From the NCBI RefSeq assembly GCF_001687625.2, contig NZ_CP016538.2, positions 3,192,501 through 3,256,500 of the forward strand: a DNA stretch of 64,000 bases, written 5' to 3'. The notes below the pieces were generated by a model, which saw only the letters and a program-made list of their open reading frames with translations, did not search any database and was not told the DNA's origin. Source of the DNA: Planococcus maritimus (GTDB taxonomy: Bacteria; Bacillota; Bacilli; Bacillales_A; Planococcaceae). Positions 44,869-53,535 of this stretch are shown here, piece by piece. Position 1 is the stretch's first letter. Every line of letters begins with the position of its first letter. Made by a program: the position numbers and the translations under genes.

Positions 44869-45966
44869 TTAAATTCCAACCTCTTCATCAGTCAATAGAT
44901 TTTCTTGCTCATTTACAATCCATTTTAAATCTGACAAATTTGCTTTTATTTTATTTAAGTCTGCTAATTTATCTATAAAAAACTGTTCTATAGCTTCAAT
45001 ATGATCTTTTTCGGCAAGGAACTGAATAAGTGATTTACTTGTATAAAGCAAGAACCAGTCATTTTGATCTTCTGGACGTTGGAAGATCCAACCATAATTT
45101 GTTTTTTCAAATTCTCCAAAAGCATTCATCAACTCAGCTTTATATTCACTATTTGCGTGAACTTCGATAAAAACTGCAACTTCCGGATAATCACTTTCTT
45201 CAAATGTGAAACCACAGCCGATAAATTTCCAATCACTTTGATCATTCTTAATTACATATCGATTGTTATCGCGAAGTTCAATTGCCCGGTTTCCCCAGGG
45301 TTTTGGTTTGCCGAAAAAGTTTATAAAAGCATGACTTGTTTTTCCATTCAAACATTGGTCTAACATTGATATTGTCTTTCCTAGGTTCTGAACAGAATAA
45401 ACATCTTGCGGTAAAAAAGTTCTTGATTTATTCAATTCTATCTCCTCCATATACTTTAAAATTTGTTTGCAGTATAAATCAGCTTTATAGTTTTTTTGAA
45501 GCCAAGTGAATACTTGAAACCACTGCAGCTGACAGAACGGAGTAGAGGATTTTTCTATCTGCTTAGGATCGAAATATTTTGTGATATAAAAAAGGTGTGT
45601 AGAGAAGCCCGCTTTTTTGCTTTGCTGAAGGTGTTCTTGGTAACGTTGCAATTGTAAATGTCCTTCTCCACTACTAAGCTTGTTTTCAATAAAAACCAGC
45701 TTACGGATTCCACCTTGCCTAAAGGTGATAACTATATCAGGTCTGCTGTCTGTAGAATGTGTGATTAACTTCGTGTATGTTTTTTGAGTGTGTACTTTAA
45801 TGTCATGGATATCAATCAGATCGATACTTGCAAATTCTTTGAAGAAACTAATCAATATATTTTTCTGCTCAAAAAGCGGTGCAATAATTTCAGTTAGATA
45901 GTCCTCATATGGATTAGCTGCTGTACTTCGCAATAAATTAGAAATTTTTGTAAATGAAGAAGACAT
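44869..45966 (-). CDS. PD-(D/E)XK nuclease superfamily protein
   Basis: 365-residue protein. The active site is in the N-terminal 110 residues and complete: Glu21 (YEDYLTEIIAPLFE), Asp77 (SRPDIVI), Glu94 and Lys96 (VFIENKL), with Gln/Tyr in LQLQRYQEHL, the pattern of the PDDEXK_4-type nuclease family often met in defence islands. The C-terminal 200 residues contain a domain with WKFIGCGFTF and EVAVFIEVHANSEYK, perhaps for binding DNA or a partner. GGCGGAG precedes the start. Upstream on the same strand is the 1300-residue gene (175-bp gap). Inference: effector or accessory nuclease of an anti-phage system. Confidence 0.85.
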   Translation of the reverse strand: MSSSFTKISNLLRSTAANPYEDYLTEIIAPLFEQKNILISFFKEFASIDLIDIHDIKVHTQKTYTKLITHSTDSRPDIVITFRQGGIRKLVFIENKLSSGEGHLQLQRYQEHLQQSKKAGFSTHLFYITKYFDPKQIEKSSTPFCQLQWFQVFTWLQKNYKADLYCKQILKYMEEIELNKSRTFLPQDVYSVQNLGKTISMLDQCLNGKTSHAFINFFGKPKPWGNRAIELRDNNRYVIKNDQSDWKFIGCGFTFEESDYPEVAVFIEVHANSEYKAELMNAFGEFEKTNYGWIFQRPEDQNDWFLLYTSKSLIQFLAEKDHIEAIEQFFIDKLADLNKIKANLSDLKWIVNEQENLLTDEEVGI

Positions 45967-46141
45967 TTTACTCCGCCGCTCTTATATATTTTTAGAACCT
46001 TAAGCATTAAACCTAAATTTATACTTTGCTTTTGCAGAATACATTATTAGATAGATGATGTATAAGAAACGCTTCTTCCCCCCTAGAAAACTAACGAGGT
46101 TTCGTATTCTTCAAGATATCTGTATATTCTTTAAATACTAA

Positions 46142-49100
46142 TCACTGTCGTCGATCTTGCAATCTTTTCGCAATCTTTTCTTCGGAGTCATGCCATTGTG
46201 CTTCCCAGTTATAAGAATCTGCAATTTCTTTTATAACGGTACCCACATAAGGGTATTCAAAGAACAAACTTTCAGTCCATTTATTATATTTCGCTGCAAG
46301 TTTGCGCTCTCGTTCTCCCCCTTCCCCTCCCCAATAAAATCCTTGAGAATTATGAACCCCGATTAAGAACCCTCGGGCAATTTCTGTTGATGATATGTCT
46401 TCCATTACTTCACAAACTTCTGGACAAGGCCATATGCCATTCACACCTACTGGTGCCTTAGCTAAAAGTTTCCCTATGCACCGATCCCCAGCTTCTAAAC
46501 GACCATATTTTCCGCACAATCTCCTGACTTCTGAGAGCCAGTTGGAAAGGATGGCTACATCAACCATTCCTTTAGTATCTGTACCGGGAATTTTCGAAAT
46601 ACTTTCTAGTAAAAGGTTGGCTGCATATGCTACTGCTGAATGCTTCTCGGGGTTTTCGACCTTCCACTCTAATAAGTCCTCTCTCTTATCCTGTCTGTTG
46701 TAAACAAGAGTAACCGCTTGAACAAATAAAAGTGGAGATTCAATAACTTGAGCTTCAAGATTAGGTATTCCATGCTTACTTTTATACAATATCTCTATAA
46801 ATAGAAACTCAAGTTTCGCTATTTCATTCTGAGTAATTTCCACGCTTTTACTAAGTACTTCAAATGCTTTTGAAATTTGGTGTTTTTCAAGTTTGAAATC
46901 ATTTAACGGTTCGGCATCAACTGTGGCAACATCGTGTAGTAGCAACTTCAGTCGAGATGTCTCCAGACTGTCAAGGTACCTTTGTGCAGCATGAAACGCA
47001 GCCCGAGGGCGCTGAGCCTCTAACAAACAATCAACTAATTTAATGAGCTCAGCTGAAGTATAAGAACCTCCGAATGGAAGTACCGTTTGCCAATAAAATC
47101 TATAAATTTCTTTGTTATCGTCTTCAATAAGTCTCCAAGTAGATTCGTTAAATGGTGCACATATAAATAATTTTTTTCGCGCTTCATCAGTCAAATCCTT
47201 AGCTGTTGCTTTTAAGATTTCTATACGTAAATCTTCCTCAATAGAATAAATAAATCCTTTTAAACACTGTTCTGTCTTGCTTTTAAGCTCGTCATTAATT
47301 GATAGACATTGTTCAATAAAATCTACTCTTTGCTTAAATTCAGGAATACATAACGTTATATAACGACCAATTACTTCAGGAGCATTACTACCATCCATTA
47401 ATTCTTTAATTCCCTCAAAACTAAAATCATTCCATATTTCGATTACCGCTTTCATCCGTAGACTATCGATTCTCGCCTCATATTGTTGAAAATCAAAATG
47501 ATTATCTTCTATTTCCTCAGGTGACTCATTTACCCATTGTTCAGTGAACAGCCAACTATAATTGACTATTGGATTTTGAATTCGGAGGTTATCATAAGCT
47601 ATACGAGCACGATTATGAGTTACCTCCTTAAGCTCTTGATGATTGCTTTCTCGAATAAAAGCAAATTGCCGAATACGCTCGCGTAACAATGCTTTAGAGA
47701 CTTCAGTAGCATCCTTAGACCATTGATCGATTAAATCCCAAATTCTGTTTTGATCTTCCTCGAGCATGCTTTGCAAATATTTAACTAAGTCGCTCAGTGT
47801 TTCTTCATCATGAGCTGGCCAATTAATTAGTAAATCTAGTGCATACCGTTTGAATTCGAAATACTCTCTATATGTTACAACCTGTCCAGCTCCTGATGCT
47901 TCGTTACGCCAATGAGGTCTGTGACTATAATGTCCAATTTCAGAACCAGGTTTAATCTGATCGATGGCAATATCCCAACTGATATCTGGATAGCGCTCAG
48001 TTAGTTTCTCCAACACCTTACATCGCTGTTCTAGGGTGGCTCCTGTTTGTGGCATCCAGGATCTGAAAATAGCTTTAAGACTTGTCTCGGGTGTATTAAC
48101 CCAATTGTCGTCGATTTTCGATTGAGATAGGCGTGCCAGAATTAATGATACTTGCAACAGGTTTTGAGGCTTCCAAGCTAGATATTCCAGTCCCCAAAGA
48201 AGTCCAGTGCGGGACGGTGTTCTTCCAAACAAACTATTGTCTACTGGTTTAAGGAGATTCAACACAATAGGATTTTCGTAACGCAAGTCATTTCTAATAA
48301 TCTTTAAAAATTCACTTGGAGCAGCTTCAGCGAATAGAGGAAGATCTCGTTCGTGAGAAATCAATTTCTCAAGTGTTAATGGTGTTAAAAGTTTCCTTAC
48401 TAGTATTGCAACTCGACTTTCAACTTCAACACCTAGACGGCTATAAAACAAATCACTTCCATAAACCGCCAAAATAACTAGGGTCTCGCAAATACCTTTG
48501 CGTAAAGCATCAGAGTGATTACGTGTCTTGTCATAAAGAGCAGCAGCCCATCTATCTTTTTCTGGTAATTCAAGTGCCGGATCAGATTCTGAGAGTACAT
48601 ATTCTGCTGCTGAAAAAAATTGTTCTAAGTCCTTTGCCGTTACCAATCTCTCAACCGCAAAAAGTACATCTATTTTTGAAACTACACCTCTAAAGCGACC
48701 GACAGACCATACTGGACTGTCATCAAATCTAAGAAAACGAGCTAATTCGATTTCGATTTCCTCATAATTGCAATTTGCTACTTTAGAAATAACCTCACGA
48801 TCTGCTTCTTTCTCCGATTGCCACGCACCGATTAACGCCATCGGTATTAAATTTTTTGCTGCTTTATCCTCTCCAGCCCATATCGGTTTTCTAATCGCCG
48901 CATTTTTAGAGAGACGCCGACGAAGAATTGTAGGTGATTGTCCTGACTCTCTTGCAAGTCTAGGCACTTCTTCTTCTTCGACTCCCATGGAAATGAGTGC
49001 ATTCTTAAAAGAGGGATAGTTGAGGATATCAAGCCTAACATCAGCTTCCACATCAACTGCATTACGTGGTCGAATAATAATACAATGAAGTCGAAGATGG

Positions 49101-50044
49101 GCATTTAAAATCTCGCGCTCAGTATCCTCAGAATGAATAATTGGGATAAAAGGTACCGTGGATTTAACAAGAGTACGGAGCGCTTCAGGAGATCTAAAAA
49201 TTGTTGCCACATCTTTTAGATGTTGAAATTCTTCCTCTTCAAACAAACAAGAAAGAAAAGCAAGTGCTTCCCCCTTTGAGTCAGCGGCCACAACAAAAGG
49301 TCTACTAGGAGAATTGTTAATCCATTCTTTAAATAAATCTCTACTGGCAACAATTGAAGAAGTAAAAATAGCAGTCGTTAAAGGAGGATCGCTAGCATTT
49401 GACCACCGATCCCATACCATTTCTAGTGTTTCATAGCCGCTTATGGGTAAGTCCAGCTGTTCTGCGAACCATACTTGTGCTGGTATCGATTGCTCCAACC
49501 ACTGTTCGAGATCACTTGCATCAAAAACTCTAACTGCTTTCCAGTCACTTTCCTCATTTTTTTGAGTCTCCCAAGTCTTGTTACCAGGCCAATTGCGAGG
49601 GGTAACAAATACGAAAGTGCTATTGGCCCTTACAGTAGGATCGACAGTAGTTAATCGTGCATTGTAATCCGCTTCAGCCTTACTATTTATCTTTTGATCA
49701 GTTCCGAATTCCCAATAAGACTCACCTTCAGGAATCCATGGGGTAGCGACTCCAGCTTTTACAAAACCATCGGAACCCTTCCTCTGCCCGTTATCATAAC
49801 CCGGAAAATTGACGTGGGAGAGATTCCCGCCGGTTGAATGTACCAATTTCCGTAGTAATACTGGCAGAAGACTACGAGACTCAATTTGACTATTAGCCCA
49901 TTGCTCAATTTGTCTGGCTTTAATAGTAAGGAAATGGGGGGAATGGGCATATTGCTGAGCTAAAGCTTCTTCATTTATTTGCGATGAAATGTTATTTTGA
50001 AGAGCACCGTCTCCAAGTTGAGTTGTTTTTTTAATTGACTTCAA
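46142..50044 (-). CDS. Large (1300 aa) uncharacterised protein, putative defence effector
   Basis: Start TTG 50044 with AGAGGTG 8 bp upstream. I do not recognise a named family. Residues of about 60-200 form a compact domain with HVNFPGYDNGQRKGSDGFV, TPWIPEGESYWEFGTDQKI, KAEADYNAR and VFVTPRNWPG; its conserved-looking Asp and WExG resemble a divergent restriction-endonuclease-like fold. Residues 230-330 (SRPFVVAADSKGEALAFLSCLF) look like a STAND/AAA-type domain without a proper Walker A. From about 420 to the end it is almost all helical, as in HEAT or TPR repeats. No membrane segment. Large nuclease-plus-helical-repeat proteins are common in phage defence; that role is inferred. Confidence 0.75.
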   Translation of the reverse strand: MKSIKKTTQLGDGALQNNISSQINEEALAQQYAHSPHFLTIKARQIEQWANSQIESRSLLPVLLRKLVHSTGGNLSHVNFPGYDNGQRKGSDGFVKAGVATPWIPEGESYWEFGTDQKINSKAEADYNARLTTVDPTVRANSTFVFVTPRNWPGNKTWETQKNEESDWKAVRVFDASDLEQWLEQSIPAQVWFAEQLDLPISGYETLEMVWDRWSNASDPPLTTAIFTSSIVASRDLFKEWINNSPSRPFVVAADSKGEALAFLSCLFEEEEFQHLKDVATIFRSPEALRTLVKSTVPFIPIIHSEDTEREILNAHLRLHCIIIRPRNAVDVEADVRLDILNYPSFKNALISMGVEEEEVPRLARESGQSPTILRRRLSKNAAIRKPIWAGEDKAAKNLIPMALIGAWQSEKEADREVISKVANCNYEEIEIELARFLRFDDSPVWSVGRFRGVVSKIDVLFAVERLVTAKDLEQFFSAAEYVLSESDPALELPEKDRWAAALYDKTRNHSDALRKGICETLVILAVYGSDLFYSRLGVEVESRVAILVRKLLTPLTLEKLISHERDLPLFAEAAPSEFLKIIRNDLRYENPIVLNLLKPVDNSLFGRTPSRTGLLWGLEYLAWKPQNLLQVSLILARLSQSKIDDNWVNTPETSLKAIFRSWMPQTGATLEQRCKVLEKLTERYPDISWDIAIDQIKPGSEIGHYSHRPHWRNEASGAGQVVTYREYFEFKRYALDLLINWPAHDEETLSDLVKYLQSMLEEDQNRIWDLIDQWSKDATEVSKALLRERIRQFAFIRESNHQELKEVTHNRARIAYDNLRIQNPIVNYSWLFTEQWVNESPEEIEDNHFDFQQYEARIDSLRMKAVIEIWNDFSFEGIKELMDGSNAPEVIGRYITLCIPEFKQRVDFIEQCLSINDELKSKTEQCLKGFIYSIEEDLRIEILKATAKDLTDEARKKLFICAPFNESTWRLIEDDNKEIYRFYWQTVLPFGGSYTSAELIKLVDCLLEAQRPRAAFHAAQRYLDSLETSRLKLLLHDVATVDAEPLNDFKLEKHQISKAFEVLSKSVEITQNEIAKLEFLFIEILYKSKHGIPNLEAQVIESPLLFVQAVTLVYNRQDKREDLLEWKVENPEKHSAVAYAANLLLESISKIPGTDTKGMVDVAILSNWLSEVRRLCGKYGRLEAGDRCIGKLLAKAPVGVNGIWPCPEVCEVMEDISSTEIARGFLIGVHNSQGFYWGGEGGERERKLAAKYNKWTESLFFEYPYVGTVIKEIADSYNWEAQWHDSEEKIAKRLQDRRQ

Positions 50045-50171
50045 AGTATTAACACCTCTTCATTGTTAGTATCGTCTAAAATATTTTTCGTTTTTTTAAA
50101 AGAACTATTTAGGGAAAAGGTGTGAAATGAAAGAGAGAACTCTTTACTTCAAGATTTTTTATGATCTGAAT

Positions 50172-51494
50172 TTAAGTTTTGAAAGCCCATGGCACCTGCT
50201 GTGTCTGCCATTCTTTTTGATCAGAATGGTGCAAGTAATTTCCTTTGTAACCTATAATGTATAAAAGACCGAGCTCTAGATACAAAATTCCCGTTCGTCC
50301 TATGTTATATGAATCCATTACATTCATTTTTTCAAACACGGCATTTGGCGTTGGGTGTGTAAGGTGATTGCGGTATTGAGTAAAGAGAGTTGGGAAATCC
50401 CTTATATTTGTTTCTTGTAAACGAAGCGACGGTAGATTAGGTATATCTGTATTTAGCTGAATTACTTCGGCCATTTTTTTCATTCGCATATATGCTTTTG
50501 TTTTCTTTTTTTTGAATTCCTCTTCAGTCATCGGACTTTTAGGAAGCTGTGTAAGAATAAGCCACCAAACAGTTTCTAGTCCAACTTGTGCTGGAATTGC
50601 GGGCTGACCTACAAATGAAGTTTGGTTAGCTTCGCAAAGCCAGTGAATACTTCTCGCCAACGCAGTGTGAATGTATTGGTCCTTTATAGTCTTGTGTAGC
50701 TTTGGAAGAAGTTCATACAGTAAACCATGTTGGTCTCTTACCCAATTTGGTTTCTTCTCGTATCTGTCCATAAAAATCCGCTTATATTCCTCTGCTACCT
50801 TCTCACCCTCTTTATAACCAATAAGGATTGGAAAGCCGACCCTCCTCCCTGCACATAAACTAAATCCTAATCGAAGGGTTTCAATAATGGACTCTGCGTC
50901 TTCCTTCAAAAAGAGTATATTATTGGATTTTCTAATTTCAATAATATGCGTTAAGGCATAATCCCATTCATCTTCTGAATTTTTCACTATTTTCTTTGAT
51001 TCTATGTCATATCCTCGTTGGATAGTTAACTCCCACTCTTCAATTGTTATGGTCATATGTGCGAAAGTTCTTAGGCTCCCATAATCTACTACAGATCCTC
51101 CACGCAGTTCAATGAAGTTAGAGACATGTAATTGCAAACAATCTATCATGAGCGGTTCTGAAAATGATGATATAAAGTTTGGAGTTGCACTAATGGTGGA
51201 ATGTTGTTCCCAAAGGTTAAATACTCCACCTACATGTCCTGTCTGCGCGGTTAAGTTAGTCTCAGTTCTTAAAGTGGTTCCCTTATTCTTATTATTGATA
51301 AAATCAACTAATTCTGTCTGTTGACTTGCTATGGACCCTTCCAACTGAATGAAATTAGTGTGCCCGAATAACATGCGTATTTCTCCATCCGCCGAGATCG
51401 TTGACCCTTCCACCTCTAGAATGAACGGTCCTTTATAAATCGGTACCTCTCTCTTCCCAAAAAACGAACTAAATATTGGCTGCTTTCTTGTCAT
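50172..51494 (-). CDS. HEPN-motif protein, ApeA/YopA-central-like
   Basis: 440-residue protein. The first 200 residues are beta-rich (ILEVEGSTISADGEIRMLFGH, IELRGGSVVDYGSLRTFAHMTI), like the N-terminal domain of ApeA-type defence proteins. The C-terminal half is helical, and residues 375-380 read RNHLTH, the Rx4-6H active-site motif of HEPN ribonucleases, placed in the expected last-third helix. GAAGGGAGAG precedes the start. Divergent from the XRE gene. Known: HEPN proteins such as ApeA abort phage infection by cleaving RNA. Assignment to ApeA itself is uncertain. Confidence 0.65.
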   Translation of the reverse strand: MTRKQPIFSSFFGKREVPIYKGPFILEVEGSTISADGEIRMLFGHTNFIQLEGSIASQQTELVDFINNKNKGTTLRTETNLTAQTGHVGGVFNLWEQHSTISATPNFISSFSEPLMIDCLQLHVSNFIELRGGSVVDYGSLRTFAHMTITIEEWELTIQRGYDIESKKIVKNSEDEWDYALTHIIEIRKSNNILFLKEDAESIIETLRLGFSLCAGRRVGFPILIGYKEGEKVAEEYKRIFMDRYEKKPNWVRDQHGLLYELLPKLHKTIKDQYIHTALARSIHWLCEANQTSFVGQPAIPAQVGLETVWWLILTQLPKSPMTEEEFKKKKTKAYMRMKKMAEVIQLNTDIPNLPSLRLQETNIRDFPTLFTQYRNHLTHPTPNAVFEKMNVMDSYNIGRTGILYLELGLLYIIGYKGNYLHHSDQKEWQTQQVPWAFKT

Positions 51495-51710
51495 CTGCTT
51501 CTCTCCCTTCTTCAGATACAGATATAAACATTTTCACAAGAAATTATAAATGTGATATTAAAGAATAATTTAGTAGATTTAAAAAGCACGTCCTAACTCT
51601 ATCTCCAGTATAATACTGATACATTTGTAGTTCTTCTTATTTTTCAGAACTTAATTTTTTCCTGTATTTTTAAATTTCTTTCAGTGATATAATATGTATT
51701 TTAAATATGA

Positions 51711-51791
51711 TTACATCCATTTTATGGATGTAACAAAATATTGATAAAGCGTAACTCATTTGTTACACATTTTCAAAATAATGTGTTACAC
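51711..51791. promoter_or_regulatory. Operator-like inverted repeats in the divergent promoter region
   Basis: A perfect 10-bp inverted repeat with 3-bp spacer, TTACATCCAT...ATGGATGTAA (51711-51733), then GTAAC...GTTAC (51751-51766) and a second GTTACAC 23 bp on (51785-51791). They lie between the HEPN-motif gene and the XRE gene and are good candidates for XRE autoregulation. The rest of 51495-51857 is AT-rich with no gene. Confidence 0.55.
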
Positions 51792-51857
51792 TTTCCTTAG
51801 GGAATTTTGCTCCATGAATTTAGCAACCAAATTTCCAATCAATAGGGGGCATTTAAA

Positions 51858-52193
51858 ATGATTACCAATGAATTAATTGGTCATAATTTAAAACGTAAAC
51901 GTGAAGCAATGAATTTGACGCAACAACAGGTCGCAACTTTACTAGGCCTAAAACGAGAACAAGTTTCCTTTTATGAAAACGGTCATAGAACAGTTAGCAC
52001 TTCATTATTGCAAAAATTCGCAGGAATTTATGACTGTAAAATCACAGATTTATTAAATGAAAGTGAATACAATAAAATTAATCCCGTGTCTTTAGCATTT
52101 CGAGCGAATGAGGAAATCAATGATTTTGATCTAGAAGTAATTATGAATGCCAAAAAGTTGCTTGTAACATTTAATAAGTTAAAAACTCTTTAA
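51858..52193 (+). CDS. XRE family helix-turn-helix regulator
   Basis: 111-residue DNA-binding protein. The N-terminal HTH (residues 9-65) reads LKRKREAMNLTQQQVATLLGLKREQVSFYENGHRTVSTSLLQKFAGIY, classic XRE. The remaining 45 residues may dimerise or contact the protease. AATAGGGGGC precedes the start. The next gene, an ImmA/IrrE-type protease, starts 22 bp on. In phages and ICEs such pairs act as repressor and the protease that inactivates it, so this is probably a damage- or infection-sensing switch for the cassette. Confidence 0.93.
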   Translation: MITNELIGHNLKRKREAMNLTQQQVATLLGLKREQVSFYENGHRTVSTSLLQKFAGIYDCKITDLLNESEYNKINPVSLAFRANEEINDFDLEVIMNAKKLLVTFNKLKTL

Positions 52194-52215
52194 AGGTAGG
52201 TGCTCAAGACTCATT

Positions 52216-52968
52216 ATGGATTTAAATGATAAAATCGAAAATTTAGCTGATTTTGAACGTACAGCAAATCATTTCAGCGAATTACAATCAATTGATTTAA
52301 ATGCTTTGTATGACAGAAATAATATTCATTTGCTTGAAAAGCCGTTAAGTGACGACATTTCAGGCATTTTTATGAAATACGAAGATGAGTATATGATTAT
52401 CATTAACACGAATAAAACCAAGGGCCACCAAAATTTCACTAAAGCTCATGAATTTTATCATTTTAAATATGACAAAGACTTAACAACTCAAATTTGTAAT
52501 GCTGCAAAATTTGATCCCACTAATGAGTCCGAGTTAAGTGCGGACTTATTTGCAACGTATTTTTTAATGCCTGAAAATGGAATAAAAACGATTTTATCAG
52601 AGGTACTAAAAGATACTAATGGACAAATAGACATTAGTGTATTACTTCATCTTGGAAATATTTTCAAAGTAAGCCATGCGGCATTGGTTCGTAGATTAAG
52701 AGATTTAAACTTAATTTCTCCTGAATTAGCACAACATTTTTATTCAATAAAAATTCGAGCTACTGCAAATCGTTATGGCTATCAACCTGATCTTTATAAA
52801 TCAAGTCAAGAAACTCGTTTATTTTCAGATTATAAAGTTTTAGTTGAAAAACTATACAATGAAGAAAAAATAACAGAAAAAAAATATAACGAACTTTTAG
52901 AAAATGTTAACTCTCTAGGAATAATTAATACTCCCTATGAATTAGAGGAGGAAAATTCCGATGAGTAG
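52216..52968 (+). CDS. ImmA/IrrE family metallo-endopeptidase
   Basis: 250-residue protein with the COG2856 zinc protease motif HEFYH at residues 78-82 (TKAHEFYHFKYD) and the third-ligand region ESELSADLFATYFLMPE near residue 104, which is the family hallmark. It should cleave or otherwise inactivate the XRE repressor encoded before it. The ribosome site AGGTAGGTG is rather distant (about 12 bp). The C-terminal 80 residues, after SHAALVRRLRDLN, are specific to this protein. The stop overlaps the next gene's start by 8 bp, so the protease and the PIN-like protein are translationally coupled. Confidence 0.93.
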   Translation: MDLNDKIENLADFERTANHFSELQSIDLNALYDRNNIHLLEKPLSDDISGIFMKYEDEYMIIINTNKTKGHQNFTKAHEFYHFKYDKDLTTQICNAAKFDPTNESELSADLFATYFLMPENGIKTILSEVLKDTNGQIDISVLLHLGNIFKVSHAALVRRLRDLNLISPELAQHFYSIKIRATANRYGYQPDLYKSSQETRLFSDYKVLVEKLYNEEKITEKKYNELLENVNSLGIINTPYELEEENSDE

Positions 52969-53491
52969 TATTATTTGGGATACAGATGCATTAAGTGCCT
53001 TTTTATGGATTAATAAGCTTGAGATTTTAGTGAATAAATATTCAGCTTTTGAAAATATTGTATTAGAAGCTGTCCTTGATGAATTAAAAAATCCCAAAGT
53101 TCCACATCTTTATAAACGTTTTTTAGTTTATGAAGAGAATTTTATTCTTACAGATTTAGATATTACTAACCTTGAACAAATTACTTATTTTGAAAATTTA
53201 AGCGAAGTAATGGGTTCAGGCGAAGCTGCTTGTATTGCTTACGCAAAATTTTACTCAGGACAATATATTGGAAGTAATAACCTATCAGATATATCCAAAG
53301 TATGCGAAAAAGAAAATATTATTATAAAAACTACTGGTATAATTTTATGTGAATTAGTAGAGGATTCCGAATTGTCATTAGCCGATGCTGAACAAATTTG
53401 GGCAAATATGAAACTTAAAGGTAGAAAACTACCTGATTGTTCTTTTAATGATTACTATATTCAATACCAAAAAGAGCACCAATCTATTTAA
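52961..53491 (+). CDS. PIN-like domain protein
   Basis: 176-residue protein, start ATG 52961 behind GAGGAGG. It begins SSIIWDTDALSAFLWINK with Asp residues where PIN nucleases hold metal, has LEAVLDELKN (acidic), GSGEAACIAYAKF and GSNNLSDISKVC, followed by a C-terminal helix pair; the order matches DUF3368-like PIN proteins. The last conserved Asp is not certain, so activity is uncertain. Coupled with XRE and ImmA/IrrE genes. Makarova and colleagues noted COG2856-XRE pairs with toxin-like partners; a toxin role is inferred. Its stop lies inside the terminator at 53470. Confidence 0.75.
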   Translation: MSSIIWDTDALSAFLWINKLEILVNKYSAFENIVLEAVLDELKNPKVPHLYKRFLVYEENFILTDLDITNLEQITYFENLSEVMGSGEAACIAYAKFYSGQYIGSNNLSDISKVCEKENIIIKTTGIILCELVEDSELSLADAEQIWANMKLKGRKLPDCSFNDYYIQYQKEHQSI

Positions 53492-53510
53492 TTTAGATTG
53501 GTGCTCTTTT
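53470..53510. terminator. Bidirectional terminator at the rlmH end of the cassette
   Basis: Arms AAAAGAGCACCAATCTA and TAGATTGGTGCTCTTTT, close to the att repeat. Serves the PIN-like gene and possibly rlmH. Confidence 0.85.
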
Positions 53511-53517
53511 ACCTCAC

Positions 53518-53535
53518 TTACTTATGGTAAGGCTC
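53518..53535 (-). repeat. rlmH-end attachment site (proximal att)
   Basis: Minus strand GAGCCTTACCATAAGTAA, the last codons (EPYHK) and stop of rlmH. Direct repeats at 44597 and 42028. Over a 28-bp window it shares 23 bases with the 44597 copy. Confidence 0.8.

Larger units (their letters stand above)
44597..53535. mobile_element. Proximal SCC-like cassette (about 8.9 kb) inserted at the 3' end of rlmH
   Basis: Bounded by the rlmH stop region (53518-53535) and its direct repeat (44597-44614). Inner ends carry inverted half-sites: TAAATGAGGT on one side, TAAGTGAGGT on the other. Cargo of six genes: PD-(D/E)XK nuclease, 1300-residue protein, HEPN-motif protein, XRE regulator, ImmA/IrrE protease, PIN-like protein. 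No ccrA, ccrB or ccrC. Confidence 0.75.
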
